Assembly (NCBI GenBank): GCA_034003625.1 | Contig: JAVEYG010000022.1 | Coordinates: 20,145-84,144, forward strand | From: GWE2-42-39 sp034003625 | GTDB lineage: Bacteria > Bacteroidota > Bacteroidia > Bacteroidales > Prolixibacteraceae | Length of the DNA stretch: 64,000 nt | Reading direction: 5' to 3' | In this document: one piece after another, positions 18,370-28,337 of the stretch | How the letters are laid out: each line of letters opens with the position of its first letter | Numbering within the stretch: the first letter of the stretch is position 1 | Made by a program: the position numbers and the translations under genes | Notes under the pieces: generated by a model | The model's input: only the letters and a program-made list of their open reading frames with translations | Told to the model about the DNA's origin: nothing | The model's database searches: none

Positions 18370-19560
18370 ATGAAAAAGAAACTCACATTTATTTTAGTTT
18401 TAGGCTTGTTCCTGTGCCAATGCTCTTTACCCGGCAAAAAAGATGTTGCCGGTGAAGGTTTGCAAATGGCCATCCGGATGGCCGATTCCGAGATGGTTTT
18501 CTTTCCGGAATGTTCTACTGTCGATTTCGACCCAAAGGGAAAATGGAATTACACCGGCGGACTGGTGGCCATGTCGATGATGGAACTGTGGAAAGAAACC
18601 GGCGAATTGAAATATTATGAATACGCCAAAGGATATGCCAACCAGTATATTTCAGAAGAGGGCGAAATATTCAGTTATAAAAAGAGCGATTTCAATATCG
18701 ACAAAGTGAACTCCGGGAAATTCCTTTTCGATTTGTACGAAAATACCAAAGACAAACGCTACAAAAAAGCCATTTATATATTAAGGGACCAGCTAAAAGA
18801 CCACCCCCGGACTTCGGAAGGCGGCTTCTGGCACAAGTTACGCTACCCGCACCAGATGTGGCTCGATGGCCTGTACATGGGAGCGCCGTTTTATGCCCGG
18901 TTCGCCAGGGAATTTAATGAACCGGAGGCATTCAACGATGCAATTAACCAGTTTGCACTGGTACACAAATATACTTTCGACGCAGTTGTTGGCTTAAATT
19001 ATCATGGATGGGATGAAAGTAGGGAGCAGCCATGGGCCAATCCGGAAACCGGCTGTTCCCCTAACTTTTGGGGGCGTGCGATGGGCTGGTACGCGATGGC
19101 GTTAGTCGATGTATTGGATTTTATTCCTGAAGATCATCCGGGCAGAAATGCTATCCTGAAAATTTTGGAAGAGGTCGCGGCAGGCATCGAAAAGTATCAG
19201 GATAAAGAATCTGGTTTGTGGTATCAGGTGCTTGACAAAGGAAACTTAGAAGGCAATTATCCGGAGGCTTCGGTTTCGGCCATGTTCGTGTACAGTTTGC
19301 TGAAAGCAGCCCGTCTTCAATATATCGACAAAAAATATCGTGCCGTGGCTGAAAAAGGCTACGATGGAATTCTCAAAAACTTCATAAAAGAAAACCCTGA
19401 CGGTACCATCAGCCTGACTACTGTATGTGCAGTGGCCGGCTTGGGGGGCGACCCATACCGCGACGGGAGTTATGAATATTACATTTCGGAGCCTGTCCGG
19501 GACAACGATCCCAAAGGGGTAGGCCCGTTTATTCTGGCAAGTCTTGAAATGAACAAGTAA
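18370..19560 (+). CDS. GH105 unsaturated rhamnogalacturonyl/glucuronyl hydrolase
   Basis: A 396-aa enzyme that hydrolyses the unsaturated uronic acid left at the non-reducing end by pectate or rhamnogalacturonan lyases. The N-terminus has a signal sequence with cysteines at the expected lipobox place (FLCQCS), so a periplasmic lipoprotein is likely. The (alpha/alpha)6-barrel family signature HQMWLDGLYMGAPFYARF contains the general acid Asp166; NFWGRAMGWYAMALVDVL and the final GVGPFILASLEM are also typical of YteR/YesR-type GH105. Length fits the family. It is the first enzyme gene of the operon, followed by susC after 20 bp. Confidence 0.92.
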   Translation: MKKKLTFILVLGLFLCQCSLPGKKDVAGEGLQMAIRMADSEMVFFPECSTVDFDPKGKWNYTGGLVAMSMMELWKETGELKYYEYAKGYANQYISEEGEIFSYKKSDFNIDKVNSGKFLFDLYENTKDKRYKKAIYILRDQLKDHPRTSEGGFWHKLRYPHQMWLDGLYMGAPFYARFAREFNEPEAFNDAINQFALVHKYTFDAVVGLNYHGWDESREQPWANPETGCSPNFWGRAMGWYAMALVDVLDFIPEDHPGRNAILKILEEVAAGIEKYQDKESGLWYQVLDKGNLEGNYPEASVSAMFVYSLLKAARLQYIDKKYRAVAEKGYDGILKNFIKENPDGTISLTTVCAVAGLGGDPYRDGSYEYYISEPVRDNDPKGVGPFILASLEMNK

Positions 19561-19580
19561 TCAAACCTAATCTTAAAAGT

Positions 19581-22500
19581 ATGACAGACTTAACACATGA
19601 AAAACAAAAGAAACGGCACCTTGCTTTTTCCCGCGCAGGGATTCTTGCGCTTGGTTTATTTTTGCTGGCAGCTTCGGCTGCTTTTGCACAGAATGTTACC
19701 GTTAAAGGCAAAGTGACAGATTCCCTGACCCAGGAAGAAATTCCCGGTGTCAACGTGTTGGTGAAAGGAACAACCACTGGTACCATCACCAATATGGATG
19801 GGGAATACGAATTGAAAAATGTACCTGCAAACGCAACTTTGCAATTTTCATTTATTGGTTACGAAAGTCAGGAATTTCCGGTCAATGGAAAAACACAGTT
19901 GGATGTTTATTTAAAAACCAGCACCCTGGAGTTGGATGAAGTGGTGGCGATTGGTTATGGAACGGTAAAAAAACGCGACCTAACCGGGGCAGTTTCATCG
20001 GTGAACGCCGAGGAATTGGAAAAAGTGCCGGTTGCGAGCGTTGCCGAAGCCATAACCGGGCGGATGGCCGGGGTGACCGTGCAGGCCACCGAAGGTTCGC
20101 CTGACGCCGAAATAATCATCCGGGTCAGGGGTGGAGGTTCCATTACCCAGAGCAACGAACCCATGTATATTGTCGACGGATTCCCCGTTAGTTCCATCAG
20201 CGACATTGCCGCTTCGGATATCGCTTCGATGGACGTCCTGAAAGACGCTTCTTCGACTGCTATTTACGGGGCACGCGGGGCAAACGGCGTTATCATCATC
20301 ACCACCAAGCGGGGCAGCGAAGGCAAACTGTCGGTAAACTACAATGCTTACGGTGGCTTCAAAAAAATTGCCAAAACCATGGAGGTGCTTACTCCTTACG
20401 ATTATGCACTGTGGCAATACGAAAGGGCAATGCTTCTGGAAAAACCCGAACATTATACCGAATACTTCGGGAATTATCAGGATATTGATATGTACCAGGG
20501 CATCCAGGGAAATGACTGGCAAGACCTTACCTTTGGCCGCACCGGACAGACCTTCAATCATAATCTGACCATGAGCGGCGGTAGCAAGGCCGTGAAATTT
20601 CAATTTGGCTATGCCCATATTGGCTCAAAAGAAATAATGGAGATGTCGGATTTCAAAAGAGACAACCTTTCGTTGAGTGTGAATGCCAAACCCAACGACC
20701 GGGTAACGTTGGATTTTGCCATGCGCTGGTCGCAAACCGAAATCAATGGTTCCGGTGTCACCGAACAAAACCAGAAATCGTCGGCTGATTCCCGTTTGAA
20801 ACACGCGGTTATTTATTCGCCGATTCCCATCTCTAATCTGGGCGAAAACAATGAAGATTTCGACCCGGCCACGTGGCTGAAAAACCCGCTTACTGCCTTA
20901 GAGGAAGACGACCGTTATCAGAAACGGAATGTGCTAAACCTGAACGGAAGTTTTGCCTGGGAATTCATTGATAACATGACGTTTAAAAGCGAGCTGGGTA
21001 TCGACCAGTACAATTACCGCAACAACCGGTTTTACGGCGCAGGAACTTATATGGCAAAAAACAATGCCGCTTATCCCGATATGCCGATGGTCGATTTTAA
21101 TGTTCAAACCCGAAACGGGTTCCGAAACACGAATACCTTGTTCTATAATTTTAAAGATTTGTTGCCTGAAGAACACAGTCTGACCTGGTTGCTGGGGCAG
21201 GAAATGCTGGTTACACACAACGAAAATTTATTAAATACCGTGCAGGGCTTCAATCCGAGTTTCGATCTCGAACAGGCTACCAACTTGTCGGCCAACGGGG
21301 TACCGATGACGGTTGCCAATACCATCAGTCCCGACGATAAAATGCTTTCGTTTTTCACCCGTTTGAATTACGATTATTCAGGACGTTATCTTTTGTCGGC
21401 AACATTCCGGACCGACGGTTCTTCAAGGTTTGCTAAGGGAAACCAGTGGGGGTTCTTTCCTTCGGTGAGCGCAGCCTGGCGTGTTAGCGGCGAATCGTTT
21501 ATGGAAAAAACCAAAAGCTGGCTCTACGACCTGAAAATGAGGGCAAGTTACGGTATGGCCGGGAATAATAATATTCCTTCCGGGCAATTGGTACAACTGT
21601 TTGAGCCTTCAACGGGCAACGCGCTGACCTGGATAAATGGCTATACATCCATGTGGTCGACCAGTAAAACAATGGCCAACCCGAACCTGAAATGGGAAAC
21701 AACCATTACCCGGAATATCGGTTTAGACTTTAGTCTGTTTAGCGATGGAAGGATGAACGGAACCATCGAAGTTTATAAAAATACCACCAAAGATTTGCTC
21801 ATTCTTTATCCGACACCCGGGACCGGGTACGATAATCAATATCAGAATATTGGTGAAACACAAAATAAAGGATTGGAATTAAGCCTGAATTACAGTGCAA
21901 TACGCTCGAAAGATATTGACCTGAACGTAGGTTTCAATATTGCATTAAACAAAAACCGTGTCAATAGTTTGGGAGGACTGGAATCCATTAATGGCGATGT
22001 AGTGACTTCCGGCTGGGCAAGCACCGAAATAGGCCAGGATTTTATTGTACGTACCGATGGCACGGTAGGCGAAATGTACGGCTATCGCAGCGATGGCCGG
22101 TACGAAGTGAGCGACTTCACCTGGGACGGCGTTAACTGGATATTGAAAGACGGCGTGGTGGACAGCAAAAGCGTGGTGGGCGACTTAAGCCCCGGAGTGA
22201 TGAAATTAAAGGACATAGCCGGTGGGGACAATATCGTGGACGCGAACGACCGTGAAGTGATTGGCAATGCCAATCCCAAATTTACAGGCGGCTTCAACCT
22301 CAACCTCCGGGTTTATAATTTCGATCTTGCGGCCCTGTTCAATTTTACCTACGGAAACGATATTTACAACGCCAATAAAGTGGAATGGACGTCAACCGCC
22401 GAGAAATATAAATCGCGTAACATGATCGATATTATGGCAGAAGGCAAACGCTGGACAAACCTCGACCTTACTACCGGCGAAATTGTGACCGACCCGTCAA

Positions 22501-22829
22501 AACTGGCTTCCATGAATGTAAATACGACCATGTGGAGCCCGCTGATGAGTAAGATGGTGTTCTCCGACTGGGCCGTGGAAGACGGTTCATTCCTGCGCCT
22601 GAACACGCTCACTTTGGGCTATACATTGCCGGCGTCGGTAACAAAACAGGTGAAAATTGAAAGCCTTCGTTTTTACACTACTGCTTACAATGTATGGCGC
22701 TGGACCAGTTACAGCGGCTTCGACCCCGAAGTTTCGACCCGCCGGAAAACACCGCTTACGCCCGGGGTCGATTATTCGGCCTATCCCAAAAGCCGTCAGA
22801 TTGTTTTTGGCCTCAATTTAACATTCTAA
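19581..22829 (+). CDS. SusC-family TonB-dependent outer-membrane transporter
   Basis: A 1082-aa glycan importer. It has a signal peptide ending SAAFAQ, a CarboxypepD_reg-like beta domain (VKGKVTDSLTQEEIPGVNV, residues about 40-115), a TonB-box-like segment LDEVVAIGYGTVKKRDLTG, a plug domain (IRVRGGGSI, EPMYIVDGFP, DASSTAIYGARGANGVIIIT) and a 22-stranded barrel ending in an aromatic residue (VFGLNLTF). These are all standard SusC features. It is followed by susD after 16 bp. The pair would import pectin oligosaccharides, judged from the enzymes around it. Confidence 0.97.
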   Translation: MTDLTHEKQKKRHLAFSRAGILALGLFLLAASAAFAQNVTVKGKVTDSLTQEEIPGVNVLVKGTTTGTITNMDGEYELKNVPANATLQFSFIGYESQEFPVNGKTQLDVYLKTSTLELDEVVAIGYGTVKKRDLTGAVSSVNAEELEKVPVASVAEAITGRMAGVTVQATEGSPDAEIIIRVRGGGSITQSNEPMYIVDGFPVSSISDIAASDIASMDVLKDASSTAIYGARGANGVIIITTKRGSEGKLSVNYNAYGGFKKIAKTMEVLTPYDYALWQYERAMLLEKPEHYTEYFGNYQDIDMYQGIQGNDWQDLTFGRTGQTFNHNLTMSGGSKAVKFQFGYAHIGSKEIMEMSDFKRDNLSLSVNAKPNDRVTLDFAMRWSQTEINGSGVTEQNQKSSADSRLKHAVIYSPIPISNLGENNEDFDPATWLKNPLTALEEDDRYQKRNVLNLNGSFAWEFIDNMTFKSELGIDQYNYRNNRFYGAGTYMAKNNAAYPDMPMVDFNVQTRNGFRNTNTLFYNFKDLLPEEHSLTWLLGQEMLVTHNENLLNTVQGFNPSFDLEQATNLSANGVPMTVANTISPDDKMLSFFTRLNYDYSGRYLLSATFRTDGSSRFAKGNQWGFFPSVSAAWRVSGESFMEKTKSWLYDLKMRASYGMAGNNNIPSGQLVQLFEPSTGNALTWINGYTSMWSTSKTMANPNLKWETTITRNIGLDFSLFSDGRMNGTIEVYKNTTKDLLILYPTPGTGYDNQYQNIGETQNKGLELSLNYSAIRSKDIDLNVGFNIALNKNRVNSLGGLESINGDVVTSGWASTEIGQDFIVRTDGTVGEMYGYRSDGRYEVSDFTWDGVNWILKDGVVDSKSVVGDLSPGVMKLKDIAGGDNIVDANDREVIGNANPKFTGGFNLNLRVYNFDLAALFNFTYGNDIYNANKVEWTSTAEKYKSRNMIDIMAEGKRWTNLDLTTGEIVTDPSKLASMNVNTTMWSPLMSKMVFSDWAVEDGSFLRLNTLTLGYTLPASVTKQVKIESLRFYTTAYNVWRWTSYSGFDPEVSTRRKTPLTPGVDYSAYPKSRQIVFGLNLTF

Positions 22830-22845
22830 TTGAAAGGGACACGAT

Positions 22846-24642
22846 ATGAAAAATATACTATTGAAATTAATGGTTTTCACCGCACTCGTATCATTTAATG
22901 CCTGTGATGAATTTTTGGATGTGGAAAGCAAATCCACAATGGACGGTTCGGTGGTTTATTCCTCTCCTGAATTTGCACAGCAGGCGGTGGGAGGTATTCT
23001 TACCTCATTTGCTGAAACAAACTCGTACCGGGGAAGGTATTTGGTAAATTACGGTGTAAATACCGACGTGGAAATAACGAACTCCTTTGGCGATTATACC
23101 GGGCCCAAAGGCCGGATTGCCAACTACAATACACAAACACAAAGCCCCGGAGTTATGGAATCGACGCCTACCTGCTGGGCAAAGCTGTATGAAGGCGTTG
23201 AACGGGCTAACATAGCAGTAGAAAATCTCAGGGCTTACGGCGATGTGGAAAACCGGCCTGAAATGGCGCAAATCCTGGGTGAAGTGCTCACGCTGAGGGC
23301 GGTAATTTATAACGATTTGCTTAAAGCATGGGGAAATGTTCCGGCCCGTTTCTCGCCCATCACCCCGGAAACCATTTACGAGCCCAAATCAGACCGCGAT
23401 GTAATCCTGAAACAGTTGCTCGACGACCTTGCCGAAGCTGCTGAATACTGCGCCTGGCCTGGAGAAACTGCAGTAACGCAAACAAGGGAGCACGTGAACA
23501 AGGCTTTTGTAAAAGGCTTGCGTGCACGTCTGGCGCTCATTGCAGCCGGCTATTCCCAACACATAGACGGGCAATATCGCGAAAGCGCCGAATTCGACAA
23601 AACCGAATTGTACCAGATTGCAAAAACCGAATGCCTTGATGTGATCAACAGTGGCACATGCCGCTTGCTGGGTTTTGAAGAAGTTTTCAAAAACTATTAT
23701 TGTGGTGAAAACCTTACAGCAGTCAATAACGAAATTCTTTTTGAGATTCCTTTTTCGGAAGGGCGTGGCCGCGTGATTTTCGACTTAGGCGTTAAGCATA
23801 CGAATACGGATAAATATACCGGTCAGGCAAAAGGCGGTACCGATGGCGTAAATCCGGTCATGTGGTACGAGTACGAAAAAGAAGATGTCCGCCGTGAAGT
23901 GTCCTGCGTCCCTTACGAATGGACAAACGGGAAACAGGTGCCTACCAATTTGAATAAATGGTATTTCGGAAAATACCGCTACGAGTGGTTGCCCCGCCGG
24001 GTTACCAGTTCCAACGACGATGGCCTGAACTGGCTGTACATGCGTTATTCCGATATATTGCTGATGGCCGCCGAAGCGATCAATGAACTGGAAGGCCTAA
24101 CTGCTGCCGCTCCTTATTTCCGCGAAGTACGTGAACGGGCCTATCCCAATAATCCTGAAAAAGTGGACGCTTACATGGCACAAATCACTGCAAGCAAAAA
24201 TGCCTTCTTTAATGCAATAGTTGATGAGCGAGCCCTGGAATTTTGTGGCGAAATGGTGCGTAAAGCCGACTTGATACGCTGGAACCTGCTGACCGAAAAA
24301 ATGGCCGAAAACAAAGAAAAACTTCAGCAACTCAGCGCCCGCCAGGGAAAATACGCCGACCTGCCGCAGAAAATTTATTACAAAACGGCACCCGACGGCG
24401 AATCGCTGATTATTTACGGTTTGAATTTCGGGGACACTGATGCCACAGGCGAAGCCTTACGTTACCCATCGAACAAGAGCTGGGAAATGTTTGGCGGCGA
24501 AACTACTGAAGACAAGAAAATCTGGAATTGCCTGTTCATGCGCGATCCCGAATTACAGCCGTATTGGCCTGTTTTCGATGTGGACGTGGCCAATAGCAAT
24601 GGCACGCTGACCAACGATGGTTATAATCATCCTGCAAATTAA
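22846..24642 (+). CDS. SusD/RagB-family glycan-binding lipoprotein
   Basis: A 598-aa outer-membrane lipoprotein that caps the SusC barrel. The lipobox is FNACDEFLD with acidic residues after Cys, matching the surface-export pattern of Bacteroidota. Typical SusD elements are the helical TPR-like middle (EVLTLRAVIYNDLLKAWGNV), WLYMRYSDILLMAAEAINEL and the C-terminal ERALEFCGEMVRKADLIRWN segment. Start follows susC by 16 bp. Substrate is inferred as a pectic oligosaccharide. Confidence 0.96.
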   Translation: MKNILLKLMVFTALVSFNACDEFLDVESKSTMDGSVVYSSPEFAQQAVGGILTSFAETNSYRGRYLVNYGVNTDVEITNSFGDYTGPKGRIANYNTQTQSPGVMESTPTCWAKLYEGVERANIAVENLRAYGDVENRPEMAQILGEVLTLRAVIYNDLLKAWGNVPARFSPITPETIYEPKSDRDVILKQLLDDLAEAAEYCAWPGETAVTQTREHVNKAFVKGLRARLALIAAGYSQHIDGQYRESAEFDKTELYQIAKTECLDVINSGTCRLLGFEEVFKNYYCGENLTAVNNEILFEIPFSEGRGRVIFDLGVKHTNTDKYTGQAKGGTDGVNPVMWYEYEKEDVRREVSCVPYEWTNGKQVPTNLNKWYFGKYRYEWLPRRVTSSNDDGLNWLYMRYSDILLMAAEAINELEGLTAAAPYFREVRERAYPNNPEKVDAYMAQITASKNAFFNAIVDERALEFCGEMVRKADLIRWNLLTEKMAENKEKLQQLSARQGKYADLPQKIYYKTAPDGESLIIYGLNFGDTDATGEALRYPSNKSWEMFGGETTEDKKIWNCLFMRDPELQPYWPVFDVDVANSNGTLTNDGYNHPAN

Positions 24643-24675
24643 AATAGCGTTCTTAATCAATTTAAACAGAAGGAT

Positions 24676-26568
24676 ATGAAAAAGATTATATTGAAATACA
24701 AAATCTTCTTTATCATCATGGTTTTGCTTGCAGGATTATCCGCTTGTAAAGACCAGTCGATTGAGATAGAAAATATCAATTTCCCGCGTCCGTTTTCGCC
24801 TACCGGCCTTCAGGTTGAACTGACCAACCTGACCAATGTGTCGATAAGCTGGAACCCGGTGGAAAATGCGGCAGCCTACGTGGTCGAGTTGTACGCCAAC
24901 GATTCGCTGGCATTCAACCCTGGCGCTTTGGAAAAGACCATAACCGTCCAACCTGCTGATATACCGGTAAAAATTGAAGGCTTGCAAAAAAATCTGGGTT
25001 ATTCCGTCAGGGTAAAAGCCGTCAACTCAGATGGCACGGAATCGAAATGGGAAGGCATGGTGTTTAAAACCGAAGAGATAAAGGTGAAAATCACCGAATG
25101 GAATTTTTCTGAAGGCGAATTAAGGGCGCTTGCCGATCTTTCACCGAACACTTTTGAAGATACCAAAGTAATTAACGGGTTAACGCTTCATGCCGCCAGC
25201 GGGAAGTCAATGCGGGTGGTTGCCAATGTTGTTAGTGCGGGCGATTATAATTTTACGCATTATATCGACCTTCAGGGAGGTGGTACAGACATAAATACCA
25301 GCCCTAAAAACCGTTGTGTTTCTTTTGAAGTGACCGAACCTTGTATCATCTCGGTTTATGCCAATGCAGGAGGCTCGGGCCGTACATTAGAGGCTTACAC
25401 GGCTACCGAAGTTATTGGTACGCTTATCGTTCCGGGCAATAAAGCCGACGAACCTGCCAAAATGATGATTAACTGGACGGGCGGAAAAGAAACCATTTAC
25501 ATTCGCTCGCAAGGTTCGGGTATTTATATTTACGCGGTACGGGTTGCCGTTGGAGAAGTGTATGTGCCAAGCAATGTGTCCACCTTTACCAAATTAGCTG
25601 TCAGCGAAGGGACAATGTCGCCTGCTTTTAGCAGCGGTGTGCTGGATTACACCATTACGGTTCCGAACAGTACCCAGTCGGTTACGTTCACACCGACCAA
25701 GGGACATGCCAAACAAACGATCAACAGCAGCCTGACGGCCATGCTTACAGGCGGTGAAACCGAACACCGGATTGAAGTGGTCGCCGAAGACGGGATGACC
25801 AGCTCTGTTTATATTTTCACGATTATCAGGGAAATGATAAGTTCCGATGCTACCCTGAAAAAATTAGTGATAACAGGTGGTGGAACATTTACCCCCGATT
25901 TTACTCCCGATGTAACCGATTATGTATTTACGGTAGATACTGCTATTCATGAGGTTACGATGACGGGGACCGCTAACCATCCGTATGCAACGGTGGGGGG
26001 CAGCGGGATTACTTACAGCGATTTACAACTGGGGAACAACGGGCCGTTCAGCATTACGGTTATCTCCGAAGATAAAACAAGCGTTAAAAATTATTTGGTA
26101 ACTGTCCGGAGATTCACACCGGCTGCTCCCAGTTCCAATAAAGAATGGAACATTACAGAAATGGTAAGCAATGGGCTGCTTTCTGATGGCAATATCGAAA
26201 CAGAAATCACGGTGGATGATTTGACAATTTTTCCAACCGTTACCATTGACAGCAATTCCAAAACGGTGGATGGTATTTCATTCGGGAAACGTCTGAAACT
26301 GAATGGTTCGGGCAGTATTACAAGCCGTGCATTGAAATTTAATGTAACCGGCGCTTGCACCATCACGGTTTATGCCCTTAGTTCAAGTTCTTCATCGAAC
26401 CGTGTTTTGAATGTTGATGACGGGACTACTGTTCTCGGGACAATCAACGCTTTGGGGTCAAGTTCTTCGTTTGAAATATTTAATTATACCGGAGGAGCGG
26501 GTTCATTATATTTTTACTCGCCAAGTAGCGGGGTCAATATTTATTACGTGAAAGTGGTCTATCCGTAA
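24676..26568 (+). CDS. SusE-position surface glycan-binding lipoprotein
   Basis: A 630-aa lipoprotein (lipobox LSACKD) occupying the SusE/F position. The visible modules are a fibronectin type III domain (about residues 40-130, with VSISWNPVENAAAYVVELY), a beta-sandwich with SVYANAGGSGRTLEAY (about 135-290), two cadherin-like beta-sandwich repeats (LAVSEGTMSPAFSSGVLDYT and LVITGGGTFTPDFTPDVTDY), and a second beta-sandwich at the C-terminus like the first (ITVYALSSSSSSNRVLNVDD). The paired Ser/Gly-rich sandwiches look like carbohydrate-binding modules. No catalytic residues are seen. It is followed by an intrinsic terminator. Confidence 0.85.
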   Translation: MKKIILKYKIFFIIMVLLAGLSACKDQSIEIENINFPRPFSPTGLQVELTNLTNVSISWNPVENAAAYVVELYANDSLAFNPGALEKTITVQPADIPVKIEGLQKNLGYSVRVKAVNSDGTESKWEGMVFKTEEIKVKITEWNFSEGELRALADLSPNTFEDTKVINGLTLHAASGKSMRVVANVVSAGDYNFTHYIDLQGGGTDINTSPKNRCVSFEVTEPCIISVYANAGGSGRTLEAYTATEVIGTLIVPGNKADEPAKMMINWTGGKETIYIRSQGSGIYIYAVRVAVGEVYVPSNVSTFTKLAVSEGTMSPAFSSGVLDYTITVPNSTQSVTFTPTKGHAKQTINSSLTAMLTGGETEHRIEVVAEDGMTSSVYIFTIIREMISSDATLKKLVITGGGTFTPDFTPDVTDYVFTVDTAIHEVTMTGTANHPYATVGGSGITYSDLQLGNNGPFSITVISEDKTSVKNYLVTVRRFTPAAPSSNKEWNITEMVSNGLLSDGNIETEITVDDLTIFPTVTIDSNSKTVDGISFGKRLKLNGSGSITSRALKFNVTGACTITVYALSSSSSSNRVLNVDDGTTVLGTINALGSSSSFEIFNYTGGAGSLYFYSPSSGVNIYYVKVVYP

Positions 26569-26590
26569 TTGAAAAAACAAATTGATTTCG

Positions 26591-26625
26591 CGGGGACGGA
26601 ACGCGATTTCGTCCCCGTTTTTTTT
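26591..26625 (+). terminator. Intrinsic terminator after the SusCDE genes
   Basis: CGGGGAC (26591-26597) pairs with GTCCCCG (26611-26617), loop 13 nt, followed by an eight-T run. It would partly uncouple the transport/binding genes from the downstream enzyme genes. Confidence 0.8.
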
Positions 26626-26651
26626 GATTTTTGGAAGATAATAGAAGTTGG

Positions 26652-28331
26652 ATGAGGAAGATTCTGGAAATAGTTTTGCTGACAGCCTTTGCTTTCTCGG
26701 TCAGGGCTCAGGTACCGGCTTTTCCCGGGGCTGAAGGGTTTGGGAAATATGTGACCGGGGGCAGGGGAGGAGCGGTATTTTATGTGACTACGCTGGACGA
26801 TAATTCATTCCCGGGTTCGCTGCGCTATGCGGTCAGCCAACCGGGGGCGAGAATGGTGTTGTTTAAAATATCAGGAACAATCCAACTGAAATCGGCCCTG
26901 AAAATTACCAGCGGGAACCTCACCATTGCGGGGCAAACGGCTCCCGGCGACGGGATTTGCATCCGCGATTATCCGGTCGAGGTTCAGGCCGACAATGTGA
27001 TTGTCCGCTTTATTCGTTTTCGCATGGGCGATGAAACCAAACAGGAAGCCGATGCCCTGTGGGGGCGCAACCGTAAAAATATTATCATCGATCATTGCTC
27101 GGTGAGTTGGAGTACCGACGAGTGTTCGTCGTTTTACGACAACGAAAATTTCACTATGCAGTGGTGCATCCTTTCCGAAAGCCTCCGTAATTCGGTCCAC
27201 GGCAAGGGCGCTCATGGCTACGGCGGCATCTGGGGCGGGAAAAACGCTTCGTTTCACCACAATCTGCTGGCGCACCACGACAGTCGGAACCCGCGTTTTT
27301 GTGGCAGCCGGTACTCCGATAAACCGGAATCCGAACTGGTTGATTTCCGGAACAATGTACTTTACAACTGGGGCAGTAATTCGGTGTATGGCGCCGAAGG
27401 GGGCAATTACAACTTAGTAAGTAACTATTACAAAGCTGGCCCGGCTACTTCTTCTTCCTCGCGAACGAGAATACTGCAACCTTATGCCGACGATGGTTCC
27501 AATGCGCAAAAAGCCGGAACAGCCGGTAAATTTTATGTTTCGGGAAACTTTGTCTCCGTAAGTACGGCAATTACCGGCGATAACTGGCAGGGCGTTTCGC
27601 TTCATTCCTCGTTTGGCTCGTATGCTGCCGGGCTCACAAAAAACGACATCAGGGTTGAAAACGCTTTTTCGTTAGCTACCGTAACAACTCACGATGCCGC
27701 CCTTGCATTCGAGAATGTACTTGCTTACGCGGGCGCCAGTTTGATCCGCGACACGGTCGATCGGCGGGCTGTTCACGATGCGCGGAACGGGATTGCCACT
27801 GTTCAGACCGGAGGAAATGGCAGTACGAACGGGATTATTGACACCCAAAGCGCGGTGGGCGGCTGGCCTGAACTAAAATCGGCAACAGCGCCGCAGGACA
27901 CCGATGCCGACGGGATGCCCGATACGTGGGAAGATGCAAAGGGCTTGAACAAAAACAGCGCGTCGGATGCGCAGCTAAAAACGGTGGATGGCCAGTACCC
28001 GAACGTGGAAGTGTACATCAACAGCTTAGTGTCCGAAATAGTGGAAAAACAGAATAAAAACGGGGTTCCGGTTTCGGCTTCGGAAATCGTTAATAACGGA
28101 CAGAAAATAAAACTTTATTATAACCGTTTGTCGGGCGAATTGAACGTATCGCACACCAATGCGATGGAGAAACTGCAGGTTTATTCCATCTCCGGAAACC
28201 TGGTAAAAGTAATAAACACAAATGCAAAGCAACTGAAAGTCAATATTGCTGATCTGCCCGACGGAATTTATCTGGTACGGGTTCAGGAGGAAACGAAAAA
28301 AATAGTTTCAGGGAAAATAGTGAAAAGATAG
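26652..28331 (+). CDS. Pectate lyase, PL1 family, with T9SS sorting domain
   Basis: A 559-aa enzyme that cleaves alpha-1,4-polygalacturonate by beta-elimination. The signal peptide ends SVRAQ. The mature part opens with FPGAEGFGKYVTGGRGG, then the parallel beta-helix with NIIIDHCSVSWSTDE, WGGKNASFHHNLLAHHDSRN and FRNNVLYNWG, which are PL1 landmarks. After a Ca-binding-like DTDADGMPDTWE linker comes a C-terminal Por secretion domain (LQVYSISGNLVKVIN ... LPDGIYLVRVQ) of type IX secretion. The enzyme should therefore be secreted or cell-surface attached. The ATG at 26652 is chosen over a TTG at 26631. It lies 6 bp before the CE8 gene. Confidence 0.93.
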   Translation: MRKILEIVLLTAFAFSVRAQVPAFPGAEGFGKYVTGGRGGAVFYVTTLDDNSFPGSLRYAVSQPGARMVLFKISGTIQLKSALKITSGNLTIAGQTAPGDGICIRDYPVEVQADNVIVRFIRFRMGDETKQEADALWGRNRKNIIIDHCSVSWSTDECSSFYDNENFTMQWCILSESLRNSVHGKGAHGYGGIWGGKNASFHHNLLAHHDSRNPRFCGSRYSDKPESELVDFRNNVLYNWGSNSVYGAEGGNYNLVSNYYKAGPATSSSSRTRILQPYADDGSNAQKAGTAGKFYVSGNFVSVSTAITGDNWQGVSLHSSFGSYAAGLTKNDIRVENAFSLATVTTHDAALAFENVLAYAGASLIRDTVDRRAVHDARNGIATVQTGGNGSTNGIIDTQSAVGGWPELKSATAPQDTDADGMPDTWEDAKGLNKNSASDAQLKTVDGQYPNVEVYINSLVSEIVEKQNKNGVPVSASEIVNNGQKIKLYYNRLSGELNVSHTNAMEKLQVYSISGNLVKVINTNAKQLKVNIADLPDGIYLVRVQEETKKIVSGKIVKR

Positions 28332-28337
28332 TACACG